A stretch of 64,000 bases of DNA from Mesocricetibacter intestinalis. Lineage in GTDB: Bacteria > Pseudomonadota > Gammaproteobacteria > Enterobacterales > Pasteurellaceae. The notes under the pieces are model-generated. The model was not told the DNA's origin. It saw only the letters and a list, made by a program, of their open reading frames with translations, and did no database searches. The translations under genes were made by a program, and so were the position numbers. The stretch covers positions 1 through 64,000 of the forward strand of contig NZ_SNYQ01000006.1 in NCBI RefSeq assembly GCF_004363295.1, written 5' to 3'. Shown piece by piece: positions 55,656 to 64,000 of this stretch; the stretch's first letter is position 1, and each line of letters begins with the position of its first letter.

Positions 55656-55784
55656 AAGGTTACTTATCCGAATTCCTAATATTTATAATGCCGAGGATTT
55701 TCGCCTATCTGCGGGAAAAATAAACATCCGTCCCGTTCAGGCTGCAAAATTATAAAAAAACTTTAAAAAAAATGACCGCTCTTT

Positions 55785-56549
55785 TTATTTCGCCGAGAAG
55801 CCGAACTTGGCATAAATTTCTTTTGCCGCGGCGGATTTCATATAATTTAGAAAGGCCCGGCTTTCCGCATTATCATGCGCCTTCACCAAGGCAACCGGAT
55901 ATTCCACCGGCGCATGGGATTCCGGCGGAAAAACCGCAACCACTTTCACATTCGAACTGACTGCGGCATCCGTGGCATAAACCACCCCTAAGGGAGCCTC
56001 TCCCTTTTCCACAAGCAGTAGGCTCTTGCGTACGTTATCGGTTCGGGCTAATTTATTTTCCAGTGCCGACCATTGGTTTAAATAGATAAATGCGCTTTTC
56101 GCATAGATACCCGCCGGCACATGTTCAGGATCCCCCACCGCCAGAAAAGAACTTTTTAGCTCCCTTTGCCATATCTCATCGGTTAGATCCAGCGCCGTGA
56201 TTTTACTGCTTTTCGGCGCAATCATTACCAAGCGATTACCAACTAAATCGGAGCGACTGTCTGCAATAATCCATTGCTTCTCGGCCAGATAATTCATCCA
56301 CTTCTGATCGGCGGAAACAAAAATATCCGCCGGGGCGCCTTCGCTAATCTGACGGGCAAGTACCGAGGAAGAGGCAAAGGAAAATACGATTTCTTCCTCT
56401 GGATTAACTTTCTTATATGCGGCAGCCACTTCCTGCAGCGCATTAGTCATGGAAGCAGCGGCAAATACGGTAACCTTTGCCTGAAGGGATAGGGAAACCA
56501 ACATTGCGCCGGCAGCTATAGCAGTTATCAGTTTTTTGAATTTTAACAT
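55785..56549 (-). CDS. modA: molybdate-binding periplasmic protein
   Basis: The 254-residue precursor has a signal peptide (cut after LQA, about residue 24) and the mature start KVTVFAAASMTNAL, typical of ModA. Anion contact motifs include FSFASSSVLARQI and EKGEAPLGVVYATDA. Divergent from modE with a ModE-like operator upstream. The stop is near a variant uptake signal (55775) and an A/T-rich hairpin-free stretch. Confidence 0.95.
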   Translation of the reverse strand: MLKFKKLITAIAAGAMLVSLSLQAKVTVFAAASMTNALQEVAAAYKKVNPEEEIVFSFASSSVLARQISEGAPADIFVSADQKWMNYLAEKQWIIADSRSDLVGNRLVMIAPKSSKITALDLTDEIWQRELKSSFLAVGDPEHVPAGIYAKSAFIYLNQWSALENKLARTDNVRKSLLLVEKGEAPLGVVYATDAAVSSNVKVVAVFPPESHAPVEYPVALVKAHDNAESRAFLNYMKSAAAKEIYAKFGFSAK

Positions 56550-56557
56550 TATAGACC

Positions 56558-56598
56558 TCGCTATATAATTAACAACATATGTAACGAATTATATAACC
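56558..56598. promoter_or_regulatory. candidate ModE operator
   Basis: CGCTATATAA (56559-56568) and, after 20 bp, TTATATAACC (56589-56598) form an interrupted dyad; TAACGA also occurs at 56582-56587. ModE boxes in E. coli are CGNTATATA and TATATAACG half-sites. Spacing here is not the standard one, so the exact pair is uncertain, but the TATATA half-sites, the position before modA and the divergent modE all fit. Confidence 0.6.
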
Positions 56599-56673
56599 TT
56601 TCCTGAAATAAAAGCTACATTAAAATTAAACTTTCCATTAAAATGAGGCCACATGGAAAACAGGGGGAAAACC

Positions 56674-57432
56674 ATGCTGCAAACAGAAATTTTACTCACC
56701 ATTAAGCTGCACCGGACCCTGTTCGTTGATCCTAAACGAATCCTTCTGCTGAAAGAGATTAATCGCTGCGGTTCAATCAACCGGGCGGCCAAAAATGCTA
56801 AGGTCAGTTATAAAAGCGCTTGGGATAATCTGGAGGCAATGAACAAAATCAGCCCGAAACCGCTACTGGAACGTAATGCCGGCGGTACCGTACTTACCGC
56901 CTATGCACAACGTCTATTACAACTCTATGATTTGCTGGAGCTGACACAGGAAAAAGCCTTCCGGGTTCTGCAAGACGAAAATATTGCGCTGAATAACGCG
57001 CTTTCCGCCACTGCGCGTTTTTCACTGCAAAGTAGCGCCCGCAACCAGTTTTTCGGTAAGGTCAGCCGTCTACCGGAGGAAGGAGGCCGTTGCCCGGTGG
57101 AAATTCTGATCGATGGCTTAACTGAACCGATGCGGGTGTTGATAACTCAAAAAAGTGCGCAGCGCTTACAATTAGCTTGCGGTAAAGAAGTCATGCTGAT
57201 GTTCAAAGCCCCTTGGGTTAAAATACATCAACATATGCCGCACAATGCGCACAACCGTTTTCAGGCGGTAGTCAGTGCCGTATCGGATATGGAAGAAGGC
57301 CGGGAAATCATGTTGCAACCGGCGGAAAACCTGACTTTCTGCGCGCTGGCGGGAAAAGCCGAAGAAATTAAATGCGGTGAAACATACTGGCTGAGCATCG
57401 ATCCCGCTCAAATTATTTTAGCCACCCTATAA
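56674..57432 (+). CDS. modE: molybdate-responsive regulator ModE
   Basis: The 252-residue repressor has an N-terminal winged helix (LLKEINRCGSINRAAKNAKVSYKSAWDNLEAMN) and two C-terminal molybdate-binding Mop domains (about 120-250; SARNQFFGKVSRL, NRFQAVVSAVSDM). The start at 56674 (MLQTEILLTIKL) matches E. coli ModE and follows AGGGGGAAAACC; ATG at 56653 is less likely. It is followed at 12 bp by a thioesterase gene, so it heads a three-gene row ending with hemH. Confidence 0.93.
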   Translation: MLQTEILLTIKLHRTLFVDPKRILLLKEINRCGSINRAAKNAKVSYKSAWDNLEAMNKISPKPLLERNAGGTVLTAYAQRLLQLYDLLELTQEKAFRVLQDENIALNNALSATARFSLQSSARNQFFGKVSRLPEEGGRCPVEILIDGLTEPMRVLITQKSAQRLQLACGKEVMLMFKAPWVKIHQHMPHNAHNRFQAVVSAVSDMEEGREIMLQPAENLTFCALAGKAEEIKCGETYWLSIDPAQIILATL

Positions 57433-57444
57433 AGCGGTAAAAAT

Positions 57445-57867
57445 ATGCCTATTTGGAAAAAAAATTATAGCCTCGATCAACTGAATCTTATCGGGCAGAA
57501 TTGCGCCATAGCTCATCTGGGAATTAAATTTAGCGCTAAAGGCGATGACTGGCTGGAAGCCGAAATGCCCGTTGACCGGCGCACCCTTCAACCCATGGGC
57601 TTTTTACACGGCGGCATTTCCGCCGCTTTGGCCGAAACCGTCGCCTCCCTGGCCGGCTATTGCTGCGTCGATGAAGGACAAGCCGTAGTGGGTACGGAAA
57701 TAAACGCCAGCCATCTCCGCCCGGTAAGTTCCGGTTATGTTACCGCCCGCGCCACCCCGATTCGCTTAGGTAAAAGTATGCAGGTTTGGCAAATTGATAT
57801 TCGCAACTCGGAACAAAAGCTCTGTTGCAGTTCCCGTTTAACCCTGAGTGTTATCCATGATAAATAG
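57445..57867 (+). CDS. hotdog-fold acyl-CoA thioesterase, YdiI/MenI type
   Basis: The 140-residue hotdog protein has the PaaI-subfamily motif [21 protein letters not shown] (56-ish onward, with the catalytic Glu in ALAET) and the second motif NASHLRPV. Relatives hydrolyse DHNA-CoA in menaquinone synthesis (MenI) or aromatic acyl-CoA. Which one applies here is not shown by sequence. Its end overlaps hemH by 11 bp. Confidence 0.88.
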   Translation: MPIWKKNYSLDQLNLIGQNCAIAHLGIKFSAKGDDWLEAEMPVDRRTLQPMGFLHGGISAALAETVASLAGYCCVDEGQAVVGTEINASHLRPVSSGYVTARATPIRLGKSMQVWQIDIRNSEQKLCCSSRLTLSVIHDK

Positions 57868-58846
57868 TCGTAAAACCGGGATTATCCTGGCAAATTTAGG
57901 CACCCCGGAGCAACCCGAAGCGGCGTCGATTCGTCGCTATCTTGCCCAGTTTCTCAGCGATCCTCGTGTTATCGATCTACCTGCCTGGAAATGGCAGCCG
58001 ATACTCAGAGCCATTATTCTGCCGCGCCGTGCCAAGCATGTCGCCGAAAATTACCGCAGCATTTGGACGGAACAAGGCTCTCCTCTGCTGGCGATTAGCC
58101 GGGAGCAGCAGTCGGCCTTACGAGATTATCTGCACAAACAGGGAATAGATGCCGAAGTCGAGCTGGGTATGACCTATGGTACTCCCGGCATTTCAGATGC
58201 GGTACGCAATCTGATCCGCAAACAGGTACAACAAATTATCGTGCTGCCCCTTTATCCTCAATATAGCAGTACGACCACCGCTTCGGTTTTCGACGCTTTT
58301 GCCCGCGCACTGAAACAGCAACGGCATATTCCGCCTTTTGAATTTATTCATTCTTATCATCTTAACCGACATTATATTGCCGCCTTGGCGGAAACAATCC
58401 GAAAAAATCGGCAACAAGAGGAATATTTACTCTTTTCTTTTCACGGTATTCCTTTGCGCTATGTTCAGGAGGGCGATTATTATCCCGAGCATTGCCGCCA
58501 AACCGCCGCCGCCGTTGCCGCCCATCTGAAACTAAATGAACATCAATGGGGACTAACATTTCAGTCAAGATTCGGTAAAGAAAGCTGGCTGCAACCCTAT
58601 ACCGATGAGTTCTTACGGCAGGCTCCCGCCCGGGGAATTAAAAACATCGCCCTCATCTGTCCCGGCTTCGCCGCGGACTGCTTGGAAACCCTGGAGGAAA
58701 TCGCACAGGAAAACCGGCAACGCTTTCTTGCCTGCGGCGGCGATACATACCGCTACATTCCGGCCTTAAACGCGGAAGAAATCCATATACAAATGATGGC
58801 CGAATTAATTATGCAGAAAATATGCCGACATGAGGCTATTCAATAA
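57857..58846 (+). CDS. hemH: ferrochelatase
   Basis: The 329-residue enzyme inserts Fe2+ into protoporphyrin IX. Motifs: [12 protein letters not shown] (start region), SFHGIP with the catalytic His, [18 protein letters not shown] and [16 protein letters not shown] with the conserved Glu. ATG at 57857 is chosen because it agrees with the family N-terminus; it overlaps the thioesterase stop (ATGATAAATAG), suggesting coupled translation. Length matches E. coli HemH (320). Confidence 0.95.
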   Translation: MINSRKTGIILANLGTPEQPEAASIRRYLAQFLSDPRVIDLPAWKWQPILRAIILPRRAKHVAENYRSIWTEQGSPLLAISREQQSALRDYLHKQGIDAEVELGMTYGTPGISDAVRNLIRKQVQQIIVLPLYPQYSSTTTASVFDAFARALKQQRHIPPFEFIHSYHLNRHYIAALAETIRKNRQQEEYLLFSFHGIPLRYVQEGDYYPEHCRQTAAAVAAHLKLNEHQWGLTFQSRFGKESWLQPYTDEFLRQAPARGIKNIALICPGFAADCLETLEEIAQENRQRFLACGGDTYRYIPALNAEEIHIQMMAELIMQKICRHEAIQ

Positions 58847-58903
58847 CAGCGACGGCCTATTAGTAAAACTCAAGACTATCCAACCTTAAGCAAGGAGAAA
58901 ACT

Positions 58904-59566
58904 ATGTTTAATATCAGTAAACAACAGGTTCTGGAAGCCTTTAAGCACCGTAGCGCAACCCGCGCCTATGATCCGGATAAAAAAGTCAGCGCGGAAGATT
59001 TCGCCTATATTTTAGAACTTGCCCGCCTTTCCCCGAGTTCCGTCGGTTCCGAACCTTGGAAATTCGTTGTTATTCAAAATCAGGAATTGCGCCGTAAACT
59101 TAAACCTGTCAGCTGGGGAATGGCAACCCAGGTGGAAGACGCCAGCCATCTGGTCGTCATTCTGGCTAAAAAGAATGCCCGCTATGATTCGGAATTTTTC
59201 CGTACCGCCCTGGAAAAACGCGGACTGAATGAGGAACAGATGGAGAAAGCCATTGCCAAATATCAGTCCTTCCAAACCAATGATATGAAAGTGTTGGAAA
59301 GCGAACGCAGCCTGTTCGACTGGTGCAGCAAACAAACTTATATTGCCCTGGCCAATATGATGACTGGTGCCGCACTCATTGGGATCGACTCCTGTCCTAT
59401 CGAAGGTTTTGACTATGAACAGGTGAACCTGATACTGGCAGATGCCGGCGTTTTTGATCCTAAGGAATACGGTGTATCCGTCATGGTTACCTTCGGCTAC
59501 CGAGCTAAACCGATCAAAAGTAAATATCGCAAGCCGCTGGAAGAAATCGTCAGCTGGGTTGAGTAA
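58904..59566 (+). CDS. nfsB: NAD(P)H nitroreductase, NfsB type
   Basis: The 220-residue FMN oxygen-insensitive nitroreductase resembles E. coli NfsB (217). FMN-contact segments HRSATRAYDPDK (16-27) and LSPSSVGSEPWKFVV (about 44-58) and the C-terminal VTFGYRA are present. It reduces nitroaromatics and quinones with NAD(P)H; natural role is uncertain. ATG follows AAGGAGAAA. Single gene. Confidence 0.92.
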   Translation: MFNISKQQVLEAFKHRSATRAYDPDKKVSAEDFAYILELARLSPSSVGSEPWKFVVIQNQELRRKLKPVSWGMATQVEDASHLVVILAKKNARYDSEFFRTALEKRGLNEEQMEKAIAKYQSFQTNDMKVLESERSLFDWCSKQTYIALANMMTGAALIGIDSCPIEGFDYEQVNLILADAGVFDPKEYGVSVMVTFGYRAKPIKSKYRKPLEEIVSWVE

Positions 59567-59604
59567 TTCGCTGCTACGGCAAGATTATAAACCTATCCCT
59601 AAGG

Positions 59605-59637
59605 ATAGAAAAAAACAGGGCGCCCGTTCGGGCGCCC
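59605..59637 (-). terminator. terminator of the BASS transporter gene
   Basis: A perfect 9-bp GC stem (GGGCGCCCG with CGGGCGCCC, 59618-59637, minimal loop) is followed on the minus strand by TGTTTTTTTCT. Convergent nfsB may use it too. Confidence 0.88.
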
Positions 59638-59666
59638 CGTTAATATAAGCACTCACAACCTCAGAA

Positions 59667-60608
59667 TTAAGCTTCTTCGTCCTTATTCTTCAGATTAGAA
59701 AAAATATTCGCCAGAATCGGCCCGGAAACATTGTGCCAAAAGCTGAATACCGCACTGGGAACGGCGGCAATCGGGTTAAAATGAGCCGAAGCCAATGCCG
59801 CCCCTAAGCCGGAATTCTGCATTCCCACCTCTATGGATACCGCTTTACTGTCCGCATTATTCAGTTTAAACAGTTTCGCCAACCCGAATCCAAGCAGATA
59901 ACCGCAGCAGTTATGTAAAACCACAACCATAAAAATCAGTAAACCCGAGTCGAGAATTCTGTCTTTACTGACTGCAACCACCGCCGCCAAAATCAATACG
60001 ATAGCGATCACCGACAATAACGGCATCGTCTGACTGATTTCCGCCACTTTTTTCTTAAACAAGGCGCGTACCACCAGTCCGAGGAAAATCGGGAACAGAA
60101 CCATTTCCAACACCGACATAAACATTTTCCCCGCATCAATATCAATCCAGTGGCTGGCCAGAACATAAAAGATCGCCGGAGTAAAAAAAGGCGATAACAG
60201 CGTGGAAATAGTGGTACAGGCCACGGAAAGTGCGGTATTTCCTTTTGCCAGATAGGTCATTACATTAGAAGAAGTCCCGCCCGGACAGGAGCCCACCAGA
60301 ATGACCCCTACCGCCAGCTCCGACGGTAAGTTAAACCCTTTTGCCAGAGCAAAAGCAATACCGGGCATAATCAGAAACTGCCCGATAACACCGATAATAA
60401 CGGATTTCGGGCGCTTAAATACTTCACTAAAATCCTGAAAGGTCAGGGTGATTCCCATACCGAACATGACAATCCCCAGCAAATAAGGGACATAAGCTAA
60501 CAAGCCGGAAAAATAAGCGGGAAACAGAAAAGCCAGGGCGGCGAAGAGCAATACCCACAGGGCGAAGGTCTTACTCATAAAGTTGGTAAATTTTAATAAT
60601 GTTTGCAT
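59667..60608 (-). CDS. bile acid:sodium symporter family (BASS) transporter
   Basis: The 313-residue membrane protein has nine or ten hydrophobic segments and the family signatures GSCPGGTSSNVMTYLAKGN and SIEVGMQNSGLGAALA, which form the sodium sites. Bacterial members carry organic anions such as pantoate, pyruvate or bile acids; substrate here unknown. ATG follows AAAGGAAGC. An uptake signal lies at 60228. Confidence 0.88.
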   Translation of the reverse strand: MQTLLKFTNFMSKTFALWVLLFAALAFLFPAYFSGLLAYVPYLLGIVMFGMGITLTFQDFSEVFKRPKSVIIGVIGQFLIMPGIAFALAKGFNLPSELAVGVILVGSCPGGTSSNVMTYLAKGNTALSVACTTISTLLSPFFTPAIFYVLASHWIDIDAGKMFMSVLEMVLFPIFLGLVVRALFKKKVAEISQTMPLLSVIAIVLILAAVVAVSKDRILDSGLLIFMVVVLHNCCGYLLGFGLAKLFKLNNADSKAVSIEVGMQNSGLGAALASAHFNPIAAVPSAVFSFWHNVSGPILANIFSNLKNKDEEA

Positions 60609-60702
60609 ATTTTGCTTCCTTTAGGTTAAAAAGAAGTTAAACATAGCATAGATTTTTATTCCGATAAATATTGAAACAAGGCTGAACAGCGCCTTTGAAG
60701 CA

Positions 60703-60736
60703 TAAAAAAACCGTCGGGCATCGCAACACCCGACGG
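60703..60736 (-). terminator. terminator of the suc operon
   Basis: CCGTCGGG (60711-60718) pairs with CCCGACGG (60729-60736), 10-nt loop, followed on the minus strand by TTTTTTT. It lies 36 bp past the sucD stop. An uptake signal (60764) touches the stop codon. Confidence 0.9.
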
Positions 60737-60771
60737 CAATAACAAAAAATCTTAAGAATTTCGACCGCACT

Positions 60772-61641
60772 TTAGGCGAGCAAGCTTCTTAAAGCCGTAC
60801 CTATATCTGCCAGACTTTTCACCGTGGTTACGCCGGCGGCCTGTAAAGCGCTTATTTTTTCATTCGCCGAACCTTTTCCGCCGCTGATAATAGCCCCCGC
60901 ATGTCCCATACGTTTGCCCGGCGGCGCACTGCTGCCGGCAATATAAGCGACAACGGGTTTGCTTATCTTGGTCCGAATAAACTCCGCCGCTTCTTCTTCC
61001 GCACTACCGCCGATTTCGCCGATCATCACAATAGCATCGGTTTCATCGTCCTGCTCGAAGCGCGCCAAAATATCGATAAAACTCGACCCCGGAATAGGAT
61101 CACCGCCAATACCGACACAGGTGGATTGCCCGAATCCCTCGTCGCTGGTCTGTTTTACGGCTTCATAGGTCAGGGTACCGGAACGGGAAACAATACCGAT
61201 GCGCCCTTTTCTATGAATAGCACCGGGCATTATCCCGATTTTACATTCTTCGGGAGTGATAATGCCCGGACAATTAGGGCCAATCAGTACGGAATCGCTC
61301 TGATTTAACTTCTGCTTAACCTCCAGCATATCCAGTGCAGGAATTCCTTCGGTAATGCACACGATTAACGCCAATCCCGCATTGATGGCTTCCAGAATCG
61401 CATCTTTACAGAAGGGGGCGGGAACATAGATTACCGTGGCCGTGGCACCTGTTTCGGCAACAGCCTCACGCACCGTATTGAATACAGGTAACCCCAAATG
61501 CAGGCTGCCGCCCTTTCCCGGAGAAACCCCTCCCACCAATTGAGTACCGTATTGTAATGCCTGTTCGCTGTGAAAAGTACCCTGTCCGCCGGTAAACCCT
61601 TGGCAGATGACCTTGGTGTTTTTATCAATTAAAATCGCCAT
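60772..61641 (-). CDS. sucD: succinyl-CoA synthetase alpha subunit
   Basis: The 289-residue subunit carries the CoA-binding Rossmann motif [14 protein letters not shown], the GNCPG-type loop as [11 protein letters not shown], and the phosphohistidine in MGHAGAI. Length equals E. coli SucD (289). Starts 2 bp after the sucC stop; last gene of sucB-C-D. Confidence 0.97.
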   Translation of the reverse strand: MAILIDKNTKVICQGFTGGQGTFHSEQALQYGTQLVGGVSPGKGGSLHLGLPVFNTVREAVAETGATATVIYVPAPFCKDAILEAINAGLALIVCITEGIPALDMLEVKQKLNQSDSVLIGPNCPGIITPEECKIGIMPGAIHRKGRIGIVSRSGTLTYEAVKQTSDEGFGQSTCVGIGGDPIPGSSFIDILARFEQDDETDAIVMIGEIGGSAEEEAAEFIRTKISKPVVAYIAGSSAPPGKRMGHAGAIISGGKGSANEKISALQAAGVTTVKSLADIGTALRSLLA

Positions 61642-61643
61642 AA

Positions 61644-62807
61644 CTATTTCCCCGCCGCCTCTACGACCCGAACCGCAGCCTCGGTCAAACTATCCGCCGC
61701 AATAATATTTAATCCGCTTTGAGCCAGAATCCGACGGCCGTTTTGTGCGTTATTCCCTTCCAAGCGCACCACCACCGGGACGTGAATCCCGATTTCATCA
61801 ACCGCCGCAATAATTCCCTCGGCAATCAGATCACAACGTACGATGCCACCGAAGATATTAACCAAAATCGCCTTAACCGCCGGATCGGAAAGGATAATTT
61901 TAAACGCCTCTGCCACCCGCTCTTTCGTCGTACCGCCACCGACATCCAGAAAATTAGCCGGTTTACCGCCGTACAACTTCACCATGTCCATAGTTCCCAT
62001 GGCCAAGCCGGCACCATTTACCATGCAACCGATATTACCCTCTAATGCCACATAGTTGAGATCCCATTTTTCCGCTTCGGCTTCACGCGCATCTTCCTGG
62101 CTTGAATCGCGCATCGCCTTTAATTCCGGTTGGCGATACAATGCGTTGGAATCCACGACCATTTTGGCATCCAAACAAAGTAAATTTCCCTGTTTGGTAA
62201 TCACCAGAGGATTTACTTCCAGCAAACTTAAATCTTTATCTACAAATAAATTTCCCAGACGGGTAAAGAGTTCGGTAAATTGGCGGATCTGGTTTCCTTC
62301 CAAGCCTAGTTTGAAAGCGAACTCCCGTCCCTGATAAGGCATAGCGCCGGACAGCGGATCGATAATTTCCTTGTGGATCAGATGCGGTTGAGTACGGGCA
62401 ACCTCTTCGATATTCATTCCGCCCGCAGAAGAAGCCATAAATACGATGCGCTGCAGACTCCGATCCAATACCGCACCTAAATATAATTCCCGCTCAATCT
62501 GCGCGCTTTCTTCAATATAAATCGCATTTACCGGCTGGCCTTTGGCATCGCTCTGAAAGGTTATCAAAGATTTACCCAACCATTTTTCAGCAAAGGCGCG
62601 AGCTTCCTGCCCACTGCTAACCGCTTTGACCCCGCCCGCTTTACCGCGTCCGCCCGCATGTACCTGACATTTTGCCACCCATAGCTCGCCCTTTAGCTTT
62701 GTCGTCGCCTCTTCGGCTTCATCCGCACTGCGACAAACAATTCCGCGACTGACCGGCAGACCGTAGTCGGCAAAGATCTGCTTGGCCTGATATTCGTGTA
62801 AATTCAT
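61644..62807 (-). CDS. sucC: succinyl-CoA synthetase beta subunit
   Basis: The 387-residue ATP-grasp subunit starts [18 protein letters not shown] and carries [13 protein letters not shown], the metal site [11 protein letters not shown] and the power-helix region [10 protein letters not shown]. Length equals E. coli SucC (388). With SucD it interconverts succinyl-CoA and succinate with nucleotide formation. ATG follows GGATATTAA. Confidence 0.97.
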   Translation of the reverse strand: MNLHEYQAKQIFADYGLPVSRGIVCRSADEAEEATTKLKGELWVAKCQVHAGGRGKAGGVKAVSSGQEARAFAEKWLGKSLITFQSDAKGQPVNAIYIEESAQIERELYLGAVLDRSLQRIVFMASSAGGMNIEEVARTQPHLIHKEIIDPLSGAMPYQGREFAFKLGLEGNQIRQFTELFTRLGNLFVDKDLSLLEVNPLVITKQGNLLCLDAKMVVDSNALYRQPELKAMRDSSQEDAREAEAEKWDLNYVALEGNIGCMVNGAGLAMGTMDMVKLYGGKPANFLDVGGGTTKERVAEAFKIILSDPAVKAILVNIFGGIVRCDLIAEGIIAAVDEIGIHVPVVVRLEGNNAQNGRRILAQSGLNIIAADSLTEAAVRVVEAAGK

Positions 62808-62877
62808 TTAATATCCTTTCATAATTAATTGCCCGGGAAAAGAAAAGCGCTTGGAGAAAATCCGCCGCCGGCAGCCC

Positions 62878-64000
62878 TTAGATTTCCAGTAACAGCCTTG
62901 TAGGATCTTCCAGTAACTCTTTAACCGTTACCAGAAAGCCCACGCTTTCTCTGCCGTCAATTAAACGGTGATCATAGGAAAGCGCCAGATACATCATCGG
63001 GCGAATCACCACCTGCCCGTCAACCGCAACAGGACGTTCCTTAATTGCGTGCATGCCTAGAATCGCACTTTGCGGCGGATTGATAATAGGGGTTGACATT
63101 AGGGAGCCGAATACGCCGCCGTTGGTAATGGTGAAATTTCCGCCGGTTAAATCTTCAACCGTCAGTTTGCCGTCCCGTCCTTTTTCCGCCAGGCGTTTAA
63201 TTTCTTTCTCAATATCGGCCATGCTGAGTTTATCGCAATTGCGTAATACCGGGGTTACCAGCCCGCGCGGCGTCGACACCGCAATGCTGATATCAAAATA
63301 GCCGTGATAAATAATATCCTCGCCGTCAATAGAGGCATTCACCTCCGGATAACGTTTCAGCGCTTCCGTTACCGCCTTAACATAAAAGGACATAAAGCCC
63401 AGTCGGGTATCATGCTGTTTTTCAAATTTTTCCGCATAGGTTTTGCGTAGCTGCATTATCGGCTGCATATCCACTTCATTAAAAGTAGTCAGCATCGCCG
63501 TACTGTTTTTCGCTTCCAGCAAACGCTCGGCGATACGTTTACGCAAACGTGTCATAGGTACGCGTTTTTCCTCGCGTCCTGTTGGAACCGATGTGCCCTG
63601 TTTGTTCCCCCCGCTTTGGCTAGCGCTCGGATGCTGCACCCGAGCGTTATTCGCAGCGATTACCCGCTCGATATCTTCACGGGTAATACGACCGCCGACA
63701 CCGCTGCCCTGAATATCTTCCGCATTCAGTTCATGTTCGCCGAGCAAACGACGAATGGCCGGGCTTAAATTATCATTAACCTTATCCTGAGTCAGACTGG
63801 CCTGGTAGCGATCCGCCGGGGTCAGTTCCTGTTTCGGCACTTCTTTGGTGGTTTGTTCCGCAGCGCCTACAGCTGCCACTTTACCTAATAACTGTTTACC
63901 GACCACTGTTGCGCCTTCGGGCTGAAGAATGGTTTCCAATATTCCATCATCAATGGCGGGAACTTCCAGTACCACTTTATCCGTTTCGATTTCAACGAGG
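62878..64000 (-). CDS. sucB: 2-oxoglutarate dehydrogenase E2, 5' end beyond the window
   Basis: At least 374 residues are visible and the frame stays open to the right edge, where the lipoylation site [10 protein letters not shown] is read. Next come the subunit-binding domain ([22 protein letters not shown]) and the catalytic domain ending in [15 protein letters not shown]. The missing N-terminus should be about 35 residues, so the start lies about 100 bp outside. The linker ([17 protein letters not shown]) is rich in Ser, Gly and Gln. Followed at 70 bp by sucC. Confidence 0.96.
   Translation of the reverse strand, partial: LVEIETDKVVLEVPAIDDGILETILQPEGATVVGKQLLGKVAAVGAAEQTTKEVPKQELTPADRYQASLTQDKVNDNLSPAIRRLLGEHELNAEDIQGSGVGGRITREDIERVIAANNARVQHPSASQSGGNKQGTSVPTGREEKRVPMTRLRKRIAERLLEAKNSTAMLTTFNEVDMQPIMQLRKTYAEKFEKQHDTRLGFMSFYVKAVTEALKRYPEVNASIDGEDIIYHGYFDISIAVSTPRGLVTPVLRNCDKLSMADIEKEIKRLAEKGRDGKLTVEDLTGGNFTITNGGVFGSLMSTPIINPPQSAILGMHAIKERPVAVDGQVVIRPMMYLALSYDHRLIDGRESVGFLVTVKELLEDPTRLLLEI

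Noticed and set aside
57230-57260. Riboswitch upstream of modA or hemH
   Set aside because: The divergent gap is too short for a molybdenum-cofactor riboswitch and hemH starts inside the preceding gene.

Overview
The window is bacterial chromosome from a member of the Pasteurellaceae. Reasons: the Haemophilus-type DNA uptake signal (AAGTGCGGT) occurs at least 17 times, often as inverted pairs serving as terminators; there are P5-type OmpA proteins, a P2-type porin, a TehB of the two-domain Haemophilus kind and many genes shared in order with that family. The succinate-producing lineage (Basfia / '[Mannheimia] succiniciproducens') is a plausible home, but I cannot fix genus or species by eye. 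Nothing looks like a prophage, insertion sequence, integron or CRISPR array; this is mostly core chromosome.

Layout. 1-600: minus-strand tRNA-Arg, tRNA-His and tRNA-Pro leading directly into the leader and 5' end of a 16S rRNA gene. 600-6000: Uup, then copper export (CopA) with its divergent regulator CueR. 6000-10200: an iron acquisition cluster (AraC-type regulator, TonB-dependent siderophore receptor, secreted siderophore-esterase-like protein). 10200-18500: glnD, SIMPL protein, map; erpA and yacL; serine uptake and deamination (sdaC-sdaA). 18500-29500: PBP1b, gloB and a divergent methyltransferase, ycaO, prlC, a YbaN-like protein and a second TonB-dependent receptor. 29500-36000: grxD, a lemA/TPM operon and three tandem ompA paralogues. 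36000-44300: YdiJ-like flavo/Fe-S oxidoreductase, a UDG-fold protein, pntAB, sfsA, a candidate Fur-controlled small RNA and an NlpC lipoprotein. 45000-52600: aceE-aceF-lpd (pyruvate dehydrogenase) and a porin. 52600-60600: tehB, molybdate uptake (modABC) with divergent modE followed by a thioesterase and ferrochelatase, a nitroreductase and a BASS transporter. 60700-64000: sucD, sucC and the 3' part of sucB (2-oxoglutarate dehydrogenase and succinyl-CoA synthetase).

How it fits together. Iron is a recurring theme: two siderophore receptors with Fur-box-like sequences upstream, an Fe-S carrier (erpA) with an IscR-like site on its promoter, monothiol glutaredoxin, ferrochelatase, and between sfsA and the NlpC gene a compact element made of two Fur boxes, a strong sigma-70 promoter and an intrinsic terminator about 75 nt downstream, with no reading frame. 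That element is the best candidate here for an undescribed item: a Fur-repressed regulatory RNA. Other observations worth a second look are the merged tRNA-rRNA transcription unit, the ompA triplication, and a recurrent one-base variant of the uptake signal (AAGAGCGGT, six copies).
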